DNA of 64,000 nucleotides from Lentisphaeraceae bacterium (GTDB lineage: Bacteria; Verrucomicrobiota; Lentisphaeria; Lentisphaerales; Lentisphaeraceae). Below, piece by piece: positions 46,214 to 55,100 of the stretch. A model generated the notes under the pieces. The model ran no database searches and had not been told where the DNA came from. It saw only the letters and a program-made list of their open reading frames with translations. Position 1 is the first letter of the stretch; each line of letters begins with the position of its first letter. The DNA lies in contig JAJPOQ010000085.1 in NCBI GenBank assembly GCA_021232515.1, positions 1 through 64,000 on the forward strand, given 5' to 3'. The position numbers and the translations under genes were made by a program.

Positions 46214-46636
46214 TTGAAAACTGCTATTCTTGTCTTCATTGTCTTTTCCATCTCCATCGCCGCGACCCTTTTTCAAGAAGACCTCAAGCACCACCTCCGC
46301 AATAAAAATGCTGAACAAGTAGCCCAAATGTTATCTCACATGACTGACGCACCTGGCGACTATAGTTCTGTAAAAAATTATCTTGATTTGCTCGACAACT
46401 CACAACCCATGAATGGCGTTGGTAGCAATGTAAAAATTCAAGATTTTGCAGTCTGTGCGTTAGAACAACACACAGGTATAAAAGCGGGTAAAAACGAGTA
46501 TTCGATCAAGGCGATCTTATCTTGTTTAAATAACGAAAAAGTATACAGGTACCATATACTAGAACTCAAGCAGACAGAGATTCAAAAATACAAACACCGA
46601 GTCTCAAAGTGGCTCACGAATCAACTAGCAAACTAG
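46214..46636 (+). CDS. Small exported protein of unknown function
   Basis: 140 residues from TTG with GGGG about nine bases upstream. An N-terminal hydrophobic segment (AILVFIVFSISIAATLF) is a signal or membrane anchor. The remainder is mostly helical and basic and has two cysteines (VCALEQ and LSCLNN). No family recognised. Its 3' end overlaps the convergent receiver gene by four bases. The start codon is a guess; a real TTG start is plausible because this genome uses non-ATG starts. Confidence 0.55.
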   Translation: MKTAILVFIVFSISIAATLFQEDLKHHLRNKNAEQVAQMLSHMTDAPGDYSSVKNYLDLLDNSQPMNGVGSNVKIQDFAVCALEQHTGIKAGKNEYSIKAILSCLNNEKVYRYHILELKQTEIQKYKHRVSKWLTNQLAN

Positions 46637-47040
46637 TCTAGGTTAAACTTCTTCCGACTTTTCGTCATGGAAACTTCAGTCAACTTTTCGAGTTTCGGTA
46701 TGAAATCATTTTTAGAAAGCGGCTTCCTGACTACCTCTAGATCATTGCGATCGCTAATTTTCTCTTCAAAGTCAGACAGTTTATCTGTAGTATCGCCAGT
46801 CAATAAAAGAACTGCTGTTCTTGGTGCTTCTTCTTCTATATAATCCAAAACTTTCCAACCATTTATACCTGGTAAGTTTATGTCTAGTATAACAACTCTA
46901 AACTCTAGCGTTTGCATCATTTCTAAAGCTAGCTCACCATTTGAACAAGTAATTGGAGAGTAACCTTCAAGATCTAGCACTCCCTTCAGAAGCATAAGTG
47001 TTGTTGGATCGTCATCGACGATTAAAACTAGAGGTGACAT
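46633..47040 (-). CDS. Single-domain response regulator receiver
   Basis: About 135 residues from ATG 47040 (MSPLVLIVDDD); a longer frame reaches 47103 but its extension is not receiver sequence. Acidic pocket IVDDD, phospho-acceptor Asp in VILDINLPGING, Thr in LLLTGDT, Lys in VVRKPLSK, where an extra basic residue precedes the Lys. No output domain. Related most closely to receivers of the PilZ/CheY sort. It sits next to the chemosensory genes but is transcribed toward them. Confidence 0.88.
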   Translation of the reverse strand: MSPLVLIVDDDPTTLMLLKGVLDLEGYSPITCSNGELALEMMQTLEFRVVILDINLPGINGWKVLDYIEEEAPRTAVLLLTGDTTDKLSDFEEKISDRNDLEVVRKPLSKNDFIPKLEKLTEVSMTKSRKKFNLD

Positions 47041-47189
47041 AACAGCCCGTATTTTCTTTATGATTATCATATTATATAAATTTTGATTGGTCAGAACAAG
47101 CATTCAAAAAAATAAGCCAAGCAAGAAATGCCCTTACTTGCTTTAGTGTTCCTCAAGAGTATTTTAGGGAATCATATAAGGGCAAATGT

Positions 47190-47897
47190 ATGGGCTATTT
47201 TTTAATTAATGATCTACCAGAAGACGAACGTCCTCGTGAAAGAATGTCACTCCACGGAGAAGACGCTCTCTCAAACACTGAACTACTCGCAATCATAACT
47301 GGAACTGGCAGTCGCGGTGTCTCGGCGGTAGACTTGTCGCGAACGATTTTAAGCCACTTCAACAACTCGTTACTCGAACTAAGTAGAGCAAGTCTTGAAG
47401 ATTTAACAAAAATACATGGCGTCGGCAGTGCAAAAGCGACTTCCATCAAAGCCGTATTTACTCTCGCAAGACGACTACAAGGACAACTCGCTCAAGAGAA
47501 GTTTCAGATACAAGCTCCCGAATCAGCCGCAGACTATCTTAGGCCTATACTGGCGGCGAAACAGCAAGAAGAGTTCCATGTTTTACTTTTAGATACCCGC
47601 AACTACATCCTCAAAGATGTCATGGTCACAAAGGGACTCTTGGACCGCTCTCATGTACACCCAAGAGAAGTTTTTAGAGAAGCCATTCGTCACAACACGT
47701 CAAAGGTAATACTCGCCCACAATCACCCTTCAGGAGACCCCACGCCGTCTAAACAAGACATAGAAAGTACAAAAAACATGATCGAAGCTGGTGAGATACT
47801 TGGCATTAAAGTTTTAGACCACATCATCATTGGTCACAATAAAGACCTGACATCTAAAGACTTCTGTAGTTTAAAAGTTTCGGGTTTTATAGACTGA
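47190..47897 (+). CDS. radC: RadC-type JAB/MPN domain protein
   Basis: 235 residues. N-terminal helix-hairpin-helix (LTKIHGVGSAKATSIKAVF) and the JAB metalloprotease-like domain with VILAHNHPSGDPTPSKQD (His-x-His, Ser and Asp metal and catalytic pattern). RadC is named for an old link to recombination repair that is not supported; its substrate is not known. It is widely distributed and often near mobile or repair genes. Stand-alone here. Confidence 0.95.
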   Translation: MGYFLINDLPEDERPRERMSLHGEDALSNTELLAIITGTGSRGVSAVDLSRTILSHFNNSLLELSRASLEDLTKIHGVGSAKATSIKAVFTLARRLQGQLAQEKFQIQAPESAADYLRPILAAKQQEEFHVLLLDTRNYILKDVMVTKGLLDRSHVHPREVFREAIRHNTSKVILAHNHPSGDPTPSKQDIESTKNMIEAGEILGIKVLDHIIIGHNKDLTSKDFCSLKVSGFID

Positions 47898-48027
47898 CAG
47901 GAAATCATTTTTATAAAGATCTCCATAAATAGTTGTATTTGTTTATAAGATCCTTAATTTTTAATATATCGCATGAGAAAAACCTTAATGCTTTGATATT
48001 AATTCAAAGTTTTAAAGACACTAGGTT

Positions 48028-48708
48028 ATGATAAAAAAACTAACATATTTCGCATTTATCACTCTCTTTAGTTTAGCTAATTTAGCTATATCTGAGGAGA
48101 GCTCTGCCAATGATCCCGTAGATAAAAACACCATCGTCGTTGATTATAAAGATATTGATGATGCAAAGATCTGGGAGCCTAAAATAAAGAGAGGCAAGGC
48201 CAGAACAAAAGTTTATCTCGATGACAAACTCAAAACTAAAGTTCTACGTGTTCAGAGTAATCAAGACTCCTACTATTTCCAAAAGAGCCTTAGCCTTGAT
48301 CTTAGTAAAATAGAAAAAGTTCAATGGCAATGGAAAGTCACTCGACACCCTGCTGGAGGAGATGTCCGTCGAGGCTCTAAAGACGACCAAGCCGCCCAAA
48401 TTTTGTTTGCATTTGAAGGCCGCAACCTCATCAGTTATATCTGGGATCCAACAGCCCCAAAAGACTATGTTAAAGACGCATCTATTCCGTTTATCGTCTC
48501 CCAAAAAGTATTCGTCATACAATCTGGCAGCGACAAAAAAGACTTAAACAAGTGGTTCTCCATTACACGAGATGTTAGAGCTGACTATAAAAAGCTTTAT
48601 GGCAAAGAAGCGCCAAAGCTTGCTGGTGTTGCCATTCAAATAAACTCTCAACACACTGAAAGCTTTTGTGAAGCTCACATCAGCCCCATAACATTTATAA
48701 AAAAGTAG
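48028..48708 (+). CDS. DUF3047 family secreted protein
   Basis: 226 residues with a Sec signal peptide (FAFITLFSLANLAISEE). DUF3047 pattern: VQWQWKVTRHPAGGDVRRG, DDQAAQILFAFEG, ISYIWDP, FVIQSGS, WFSITRDVRADYKKLYG and PKLAGVAIQINSQHTES. A beta-rich fold without known activity. It is followed 25 bases later by a permease gene, so it may be the first gene of the permease-ferredoxin cassette. Confidence 0.85.
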   Translation: MIKKLTYFAFITLFSLANLAISEESSANDPVDKNTIVVDYKDIDDAKIWEPKIKRGKARTKVYLDDKLKTKVLRVQSNQDSYYFQKSLSLDLSKIEKVQWQWKVTRHPAGGDVRRGSKDDQAAQILFAFEGRNLISYIWDPTAPKDYVKDASIPFIVSQKVFVIQSGSDKKDLNKWFSITRDVRADYKKLYGKEAPKLAGVAIQINSQHTESFCEAHISPITFIKK

Positions 48709-48733
48709 CTTTCACCAAGGGACTAGGGCGGCA

Positions 48734-50239
48734 TTGACAATTTTTTCTAAAAGAGACTTCATCTTTACTGGAAGACTGCTACTCACATCGGCTCGATCCC
48801 CTATCACCTACCTTCACAGAGGTGGACTTGCTTTGGCTTTATTGCTCTTCACTGCAGGAGTAAACTCTGGTGCAAATACTTCAGGTTCACAGTTATTTTC
48901 TATTCTCGTCTACCTGAACCTTTTTTATATTTCCATATTCACTATTCAACAATTTAGCGCCATCATTGCCGGTGAAAAAGAACAAGGTACACTTGGACTC
49001 TTAATGATCACACCAAGGCACCCTATTTCAATTATAGCGGCAAAGTCGGTTCCACTTTTATTCGAAATACTTGCAGGCTTCCTCATTGAAGTGCCTATAC
49101 TGCTCATCTGCATAACTATGGGTGGAGTCGACCTTACTCAAGTACTACTCGTAATGCTTTTTATCCCCTTCCACGCTCTTTTCTTAGCCACTATCTGTAT
49201 TCACTTCTCTACCATTACGAATGATACCAAATCGGCCATTGCCTTAAGTTTTATAAGCGCTGGAGCATTTTACTCTCTACCTAGTATCATTGATAGCGTT
49301 TTAAACATCTTTTACCCAAAGCTCTTAAACTTTCAATTCACCGAAGTCATGGCGCCATTTAACTCGTTTAAGATACTGAACAACATCATGGATTTCCAAG
49401 GTAAACTTGCTGAGGTCGCCATATATGCTGGCGCTGTTTCCATCTTTGGCGTCCTAGTCCTTTTAAGATGCTTAAGAAGCCTCAATAAAATGGACTCAAC
49501 TACAACTGTTAAAGAAGATGGAAGCCGTAAAGGAAAGAACTCTGTTAAAAGAAAGAGACGTGCTTGGAAAGATGCTTTAGTTGGCAAAGACATTCATCTT
49601 GGCGGAGGCAAAAAAGCCATTATTCTAAAAGTTATTGCTTATCCCTCCGTTATTTTCATATTTGCTTATATAGGTGACATACTCGATAAACCTGCGATGA
49701 TCCCACCTATGGCAGCACCAACTCTCATATTCTTTTTCTTTATAGAGTTCCTAGTGTATACAGGACAAAACTTTTCCGTAGAGTACAAAGAGAAACAACT
49801 CTCCGCTCTACTAAGCCTACCATATACAAACATGCAGTTGATATTCAAAAAAATAAAAGGCGCATTTATCTTTTCACTTGTGCCTCTCATTTACTTTTGT
49901 ATCTTTTGTTTTTCTTCTAAGGCCGTAACAAAAAATGCTCTTGAATTAATTTTCAACATCCACATGCTAACCGCTATCGGCTTCTTTTCATGTCTTCTAG
50001 TAACCGTTATATTCTCTGGATTAACCGGTAAAATCAAACGAAGTTTCTTGCAACAGCTAAGTATGGCACTTCTTGGTATATTCGTCATAGTTCTTGTTAT
50101 TTACCCAATCATCTCTTTATATGATCAAAGCATTTACTTAGGTACTATTACTTGCTTAGTTGCTTGTTTTGCTTACTGTAAATTAATACTTTATTTAACG
50201 AGTAGCTGGATGACTCGATTGGCACAACAGGAAAACTAA
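48734..50239 (+). CDS. ABC-2-like permease with two internal modules
   Basis: 501 residues from TTG 48734, preceded by a purine-rich AGGGCGG. About 12 membrane segments. Two module signatures are visible: GEKEQGTLGLLMITPRHP in the first half and EYKEKQLSALLSLPYTN in the second, each followed by membrane segments, so it appears to be an internally duplicated ABC-2 type permease. A charged loop (RKGKNSVKRKRRAWKD) separates them. No ATPase gene lies next to it. Its stop is followed directly by the ferredoxin gene with no spacer. Confidence 0.75.
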   Translation: MTIFSKRDFIFTGRLLLTSARSPITYLHRGGLALALLLFTAGVNSGANTSGSQLFSILVYLNLFYISIFTIQQFSAIIAGEKEQGTLGLLMITPRHPISIIAAKSVPLLFEILAGFLIEVPILLICITMGGVDLTQVLLVMLFIPFHALFLATICIHFSTITNDTKSAIALSFISAGAFYSLPSIIDSVLNIFYPKLLNFQFTEVMAPFNSFKILNNIMDFQGKLAEVAIYAGAVSIFGVLVLLRCLRSLNKMDSTTTVKEDGSRKGKNSVKRKRRAWKDALVGKDIHLGGGKKAIILKVIAYPSVIFIFAYIGDILDKPAMIPPMAAPTLIFFFFIEFLVYTGQNFSVEYKEKQLSALLSLPYTNMQLIFKKIKGAFIFSLVPLIYFCIFCFSSKAVTKNALELIFNIHMLTAIGFFSCLLVTVIFSGLTGKIKRSFLQQLSMALLGIFVIVLVIYPIISLYDQSIYLGTITCLVACFAYCKLILYLTSSWMTRLAQQEN

Positions 50240-50509
50240 ATGACCTATAAGATCACTTATAAAAAGTCGAACATAGAACTTGAGTACTGCAGCGAAAAGC
50301 ACAAGAACTTAAGTATTCTCGACATTGCCTTTGATCACGACCTCTTCCTCAAAGCAGGCTGTCGTTCTGGGTATTGCGGGACCTGCCAATACATACTAAT
50401 AAGCGGCGACGTTAAGTACTTTTACGACCCTCCTCCAACTGCAGCTGACAAAGGGTCAATTCTTATTTGTAGTTGCTACCCTACAAGTGACATCGTCATC
50501 GATGCATAA
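50240..50509 (+). CDS. Plant-type [2Fe-2S] ferredoxin
   Basis: 89 residues. CRSGYCGTC supplies three ligand cysteines (C-x4-C-x2-C) and LICSC the fourth, about 29 residues later, the plant/xylene-monooxygenase type spacing. Soluble, one cluster. It is placed without a spacer between two permease genes (stop at 50239, next start at 50510), so it must be cotranscribed and probably translated with them. Electron donor and acceptor unknown. Confidence 0.93.
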   Translation: MTYKITYKKSNIELEYCSEKHKNLSILDIAFDHDLFLKAGCRSGYCGTCQYILISGDVKYFYDPPPTAADKGSILICSCYPTSDIVIDA

Positions 50510-51976
50510 ATGATTTTACCAAGGGCATTTATTCGCAAAACTGCGCTTATACAAAGGGGGATGTCTAAGATTTTCAAATCCCCTTCAAACATAGCCTTCT
50601 TCTCCGTCGTCATTTTAGCAAGTTTCTTTGCCATTTACTCTATTTCAAATACCAGAGTGGATGCAAAAGGAAAGCTTTTATTCTCTGCCATGTCTTTGAT
50701 AAATATAGGTGCGATCACTCTCTATGGAATTGGCGTTTTCTCGAAAGTTATCTCTGAAGAAACTCAAGATAAGACTATGCAGCTTTTGAGGTTAACACCT
50801 CTTTCTCATCGAAGTATACTTTTAGGCAAAGTTCTTCCACCACTCATAAACATCTTTCTATTAATAGTACTACAACTTCCTCTTCTCACTCTTTGTGTCA
50901 CTCTAGGTGGTGTCGAATTAGCCCAAATCATCAAAGTCTACTATACCATTATCCTGTATACCTTGTGTCTTTCGTCTATTGGCCTATATGCCTCAATTAT
51001 TAGTGATGAAAACTGGTTGGCTGGCTTCAATTTTATCTTTATGCTCTTTTTCATTTATTTGATCTCTGGAGTGATATCAATGTTTGAAAAGTTAGATTCA
51101 ATCTATGAAAAATTAAATCACCTACGCGAAAGCAACCACTTCTCACAAATAAAAGCTATAATCCAAGGTGATCCCACCTCACTTATATGGACAACTCTAT
51201 TATCTATTTCTATATGCTTTATTTTCTGCAAGCTTTCACTAAAGTCCTTCAAGCAATATGACGATGAAACACTTATCCATCAAAAGAAACCCAAGGAAGT
51301 GAAAAGAACATTTCGGTTTAAAGATAATCCATTGAGTCAAAAAGAGTCTCGGTTTCACTTTGGTGGGAAGATCTCTCAGGCTATTTACATAGGTGCACTA
51401 TCATTTATTTTTATTCTAGGATATGCTGCAGTTCTAAATTTAAGATATGATCGGCACGAAATAGCATTCTCAAATATCTTCCCACTCTCTTTAGCTCTCT
51501 GTTGTCTTAGTAACTACTACCTACTAGGCAACACCATTCGCAATGAAATAAATAGTCAAAACTGGTCAACATTAAAATTGACACCATTTACGGAAGAAAA
51601 GATAGTTTTAAACAAAATTCTTGCGACTATTAAACACTTATTTCCCTTGTACCTCATTCTCATTGCCTACTACTCTCTAAACCTACCTGACTCACACTAT
51701 CAGGTCTCTGATTGGCTCAGAAGCTACTCTCTTTTCTATCTCTCTCCGGGTATACTCACCCTCTTTTTCTCAACTACTTTATTAACACAACTTATAAGCA
51801 CCAAGTATATTGGGCATACCATAAATATCGGTTATATATTTTTACTAATCTTTCCTTTCACCAATAAAACCTTACGCTTCAGCAACTGGTTTATCATCTT
51901 AGCTAACTGTCTACTATTTCTCATTGCTTATATTATCTACAAAATTACGATTAGGAAGTTAAAGAAAGCTTCCTAA
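50510..51976 (+). CDS. Second ABC-2-like permease of the cassette
   Basis: 488 residues, about 12 membrane segments. Module signatures SEETQDKTMQLLRLTPLSH in the first half and NEINSQNWSTLKLTPFTEE in the second parallel those of the permease before the ferredoxin, as does a central H-x-G-G-K pattern (FHFGGKISQ versus HLGGGKKAI). The two are therefore paralogues. It starts immediately after the ferredoxin stop. Probably the two permeases form a membrane complex; the energy source is not seen. Confidence 0.75.
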   Translation: MILPRAFIRKTALIQRGMSKIFKSPSNIAFFSVVILASFFAIYSISNTRVDAKGKLLFSAMSLINIGAITLYGIGVFSKVISEETQDKTMQLLRLTPLSHRSILLGKVLPPLINIFLLIVLQLPLLTLCVTLGGVELAQIIKVYYTIILYTLCLSSIGLYASIISDENWLAGFNFIFMLFFIYLISGVISMFEKLDSIYEKLNHLRESNHFSQIKAIIQGDPTSLIWTTLLSISICFIFCKLSLKSFKQYDDETLIHQKKPKEVKRTFRFKDNPLSQKESRFHFGGKISQAIYIGALSFIFILGYAAVLNLRYDRHEIAFSNIFPLSLALCCLSNYYLLGNTIRNEINSQNWSTLKLTPFTEEKIVLNKILATIKHLFPLYLILIAYYSLNLPDSHYQVSDWLRSYSLFYLSPGILTLFFSTTLLTQLISTKYIGHTINIGYIFLLIFPFTNKTLRFSNWFIILANCLLFLIAYIIYKITIRKLKKAS

Positions 51977-52022
51977 CTCTGGCATTCTCCCTGCGTCTGA
52001 ATGACTTAAGGAGATTTAAACA

Positions 52023-53024
52023 ATGGATCAAGTAACACTCATAGGCCCGGAAGATTTCAATGCGTTGGACTGGCATATCAAAGCGAATGACAAGTATAAC
52101 TCTTTATCATCGCGCACGTTCTATATCTATGCAGAAACAACTGCTGGGAAGGAATACATAGAAAGGTTTTCAGATAGAGAAGATCTTATTTTTATCCCCG
52201 AAAGCTCTCTTGTTGATCCAGAGATATTTCCAAACAAATGGATCTACCAGCAGTTACTTAAACTGTCCGTTGACACACTCAGAGAAAAGTATGGTTTAAC
52301 CGAGTTATTTTTATTTACAGATGTGGATACCATACCAACAAAAGAGATAACTAAGGACTTGTTTATCCGCCACGATAAACCCCTCTATTATCTCTCAACC
52401 AACCATAGTAAGTGTATATTGTCGGACACTTTTGTTTTACCAGAAGATCCAATCATCCTCGATAAAGGCTATCAATCCTGGCACTATGCAATGACCAAGA
52501 CTACGGAAAATATACTTGGGATCAAAGCTCCATCGACTATTTCGGCAATAGATGCCTGTACCTTATGGAGTCAGAAAACTTTAAAGAGACTTAAAAGGCA
52601 CATCGAAAAAGTTCACGATCTACCATGGCCACAAGCCATACTCAAGTGCTTTATCCACTTTGCCATAGATCATCAAAAACTATTTCAGAAAAAGGGTGGA
52701 TTTCGCTCAATCGAGTTCTGTCCGAATCAACCTACTGAAAGATCTGAAACCGTTGGTCTGAATGACCTACTCCACAATCTCAGACTTGGATTTTCTGAGT
52801 GGCAACTTTATGCTCATTACCATACTTTTGTCGATCCAAAACCAAACAGATGGCTCGGAATATTAGGTAAAACGCCTGCACCACATGTGACTGAGTTTAA
52901 TACTGAGACTCTTGAGACAGACATCTTAGATAATCTCCTTCAAGAAGAGCATCGACCTTCATTTGTTTACTTCTATCCAAACGTTAAAGGGGCTGAAGAA
53001 ACTCTTAAAAAGTACTTCAATTAA
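52023..53024 (+). CDS. GT-A fold glycosyltransferase-like protein (DUF6492-like)
   Basis: 333 residues, no signal peptide, with AAGGAG about nine bases before the ATG. GPEDFNALDWHIKANDKYN, WIYQQLLKLSV and FLFTDVDTIPT (D-x-D) resemble the N-terminal half of GT-A glycosyltransferases that use nucleotide sugars and Mn2+, in particular the DUF6492 type as far as I recall. The C-terminal half contains GGFRSIEFCPNQP. The enzyme would transfer sugar in envelope polysaccharide. The family link is an inference. The last four bases overlap the convergent propeller gene. Confidence 0.6.
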   Translation: MDQVTLIGPEDFNALDWHIKANDKYNSLSSRTFYIYAETTAGKEYIERFSDREDLIFIPESSLVDPEIFPNKWIYQQLLKLSVDTLREKYGLTELFLFTDVDTIPTKEITKDLFIRHDKPLYYLSTNHSKCILSDTFVLPEDPIILDKGYQSWHYAMTKTTENILGIKAPSTISAIDACTLWSQKTLKRLKRHIEKVHDLPWPQAILKCFIHFAIDHQKLFQKKGGFRSIEFCPNQPTERSETVGLNDLLHNLRLGFSEWQLYAHYHTFVDPKPNRWLGILGKTPAPHVTEFNTETLETDILDNLLQEEHRPSFVYFYPNVKGAEETLKKYFN

Positions 53025-54922
53025 TCTTCTTGAATACAGATAACTTCTTTAAGGGTTCTGTGAAAGATTTTACCTTGGCCATAACTCATGGAATTTACTG
53101 TAAAGGTCTCTCCAGCTTTCCCCAAGTCATTTACTGCAAGCACTGATTTTGGGCTAAAACCCTTAGTTTCAGTATCAATCACATAAACAAGACCTATAGC
53201 ATTTGTGAAGTATATCTTGCCATTTATCGCGGTCGGAGAGCCTAAGAAACATTTTTGAAATCCATCCCCACGAGTTCTATTATCTGCGCCGTGCATCTGA
53301 CCTTTTGCATTTAAAGTGTCATTCACTTCTTTGGTTTGATAAAGGTACTCTCCAACGTCTGTTAGCTGTGTAGGAACTTCTACTAAAACAGTCTCTCCAC
53401 TCTTAATGTTATGTCTGACAATAAACGGCTCGTATCTCGCCATAAAATAGACATGATCACCAATCAAGATGTTACAGTGACGCTGCCCTTCTAGCTTCGC
53501 AAGTTTACCGTTCTTTTCAACAAATGACTTTGAAGCTTTGTCGTATGAAAATCTTTGCGCATTCATCAAACTTAATTCAGAAATAGTAGTGCCTGTTTTA
53601 GAGTCTACCGTTAAATGATTTACTGCACCTTTGCCAAAGAACCAAGAAACGTGGTTCTTATCCCAATGCTGAGTCGTTAGTGCACCCCAACCATAAGAAC
53701 TGTTGTCATCTTTTGCTGGCTGCCACTGCCATAGTGCTTTACCAGCATCACCTCCCTCAAGGCTAATCATACTCAAACCAACAGGACGTTCTGGAACTCC
53801 GTGAGGCCCTCCTCTAGCAATCATGACGGCGACTTTACCATCTGAATTTTTGCCAATTACAGGTGCGTTATAGTGGGTCAAGGCATCTTTTGTCACCCAC
53901 GCTCTTTCACCAGTTCGTTTATGATAAGCATGTAGATAGTTCCATTCTTTGTTTCTTGCAGAGTCGCCTTCTACTGGTGGCTCAACATTTAAGATAAAAT
54001 CTCCATAGAGGATAGAGTCAAACTGCTTATTAAATGGACGGCCGCCAGTTGGCATCCAAGTCTTTTCCCAAACGAACTCTCCATTCATCTTAAAACAAGC
54101 AATGCCACCGCTAGAGTTTATCGCCCAAACAAATTCACCATCTGTCGCTGGACACGATGTGGTTGAGTCACTAAATCCATAATTATAACCACTCGGCATC
54201 TTGCCTTTGATCGGACGTTGCCAAAGAATCTTGCCTGAGTCAGTATCTAAACAAATCAGCACTATATCTGCACTTGAACCTCGAGCATCCATATCTCGTT
54301 GAGCTGTATTCATGCTTTTGAAAGTGCTCACTAACTCGTCTGACTGATTTTGGATAAAATTCTCATAAGCCAGTTTTGTTTTAGCCTGATTTTTACCTGT
54401 TACAGATTTTTTTAGAGTCTGTAAAAGTTTACGTTTATGACCACCACGGGCTTTGAGGTAAGCTTTATCTGACTTCAAAAGTTGCTGCCACTCATTTTCT
54501 GCAGTGTTGCTAGCTGATTTTAAAGTAATTAAGGTTTCATTGGCTACCAAAGATTTTTCCATCTTCGCAAATAAGCGTTTATACTTCTCTGAAAAGTTAA
54601 GGTAGGCTTCTTTACTGACTTTGTATGGCTTTGTATTTAAAGGAGGATTGATAGTAAGAAAGGCTTTATTTCCCCAAACGGCAATACCACTTTGACCTCC
54701 TGCTGGAAGCGTTGTTTTCCAAAGAATATTTTTATTGGATCGCACAGACCATTTCAGCGGCACTTGTTTGTCTGTTTTTACTTGCCAATTGCCATAAGGG
54801 CCACCTGACATCGGCCAATTTTCTTGACTGTCTTTGATTAAGGCAGCAGGCTCTTCTGCTAAAGAAAACCCTATAAAAAATAGAGTCAGTAGAGCAGTTT
54901 TTGTCGTAAGTTTAAGCTTCAT
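53021..54922 (-). CDS. Secreted PQQ-type beta-propeller protein
   Basis: About 633 residues from ATG 54922 (MKLKLTTKTALL), giving a standard signal peptide ALLTLFFIGFSLAEE. An N-terminal repeat ENWPMSGGPYGNWQVK and ILWKTTLPAGGQSGIAVWG start a PQQ-like quinoprotein propeller; blades recur as ICLDTDSGKILWQRPIKG, VWAINSSGGIACFKMNG, AYHKRTGERAW and VYVIDTETKG. A long helical insertion (residues about 105-210) interrupts the first blades. Such proteins are usually part of sulfatase and polysaccharide loci in these bacteria; cofactor binding is not shown. It lies between a glycosyltransferase and sulfatases. Confidence 0.88.
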   Translation of the reverse strand: MKLKLTTKTALLTLFFIGFSLAEEPAALIKDSQENWPMSGGPYGNWQVKTDKQVPLKWSVRSNKNILWKTTLPAGGQSGIAVWGNKAFLTINPPLNTKPYKVSKEAYLNFSEKYKRLFAKMEKSLVANETLITLKSASNTAENEWQQLLKSDKAYLKARGGHKRKLLQTLKKSVTGKNQAKTKLAYENFIQNQSDELVSTFKSMNTAQRDMDARGSSADIVLICLDTDSGKILWQRPIKGKMPSGYNYGFSDSTTSCPATDGEFVWAINSSGGIACFKMNGEFVWEKTWMPTGGRPFNKQFDSILYGDFILNVEPPVEGDSARNKEWNYLHAYHKRTGERAWVTKDALTHYNAPVIGKNSDGKVAVMIARGGPHGVPERPVGLSMISLEGGDAGKALWQWQPAKDDNSSYGWGALTTQHWDKNHVSWFFGKGAVNHLTVDSKTGTTISELSLMNAQRFSYDKASKSFVEKNGKLAKLEGQRHCNILIGDHVYFMARYEPFIVRHNIKSGETVLVEVPTQLTDVGEYLYQTKEVNDTLNAKGQMHGADNRTRGDGFQKCFLGSPTAINGKIYFTNAIGLVYVIDTETKGFSPKSVLAVNDLGKAGETFTVNSMSYGQGKIFHRTLKEVICIQED

Positions 54923-55100
54923 AAATAGTTCAATCCTCATTGCATCTGCTAAGACTACACGGCGAAAAGCAGGTAGAGTGACAATAGCTAAAGCTTTATT
55001 CTAGCATTTCAGCATTGATGAATATTTTAATCAGCGTTTTTTACAAATGTATAACAAAGTGCAAACTCCCAAAAGGTCGATTGCACCTTGTTTAGTTTGA

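Noticed and set aside
54998-55080. Inverted repeat near the end of the HEAT-containing sulfatase gene
   Set aside because: The TGCAA/TTGCA stem is short and mismatched, with no convincing U tract, so it is not listed as a terminator.
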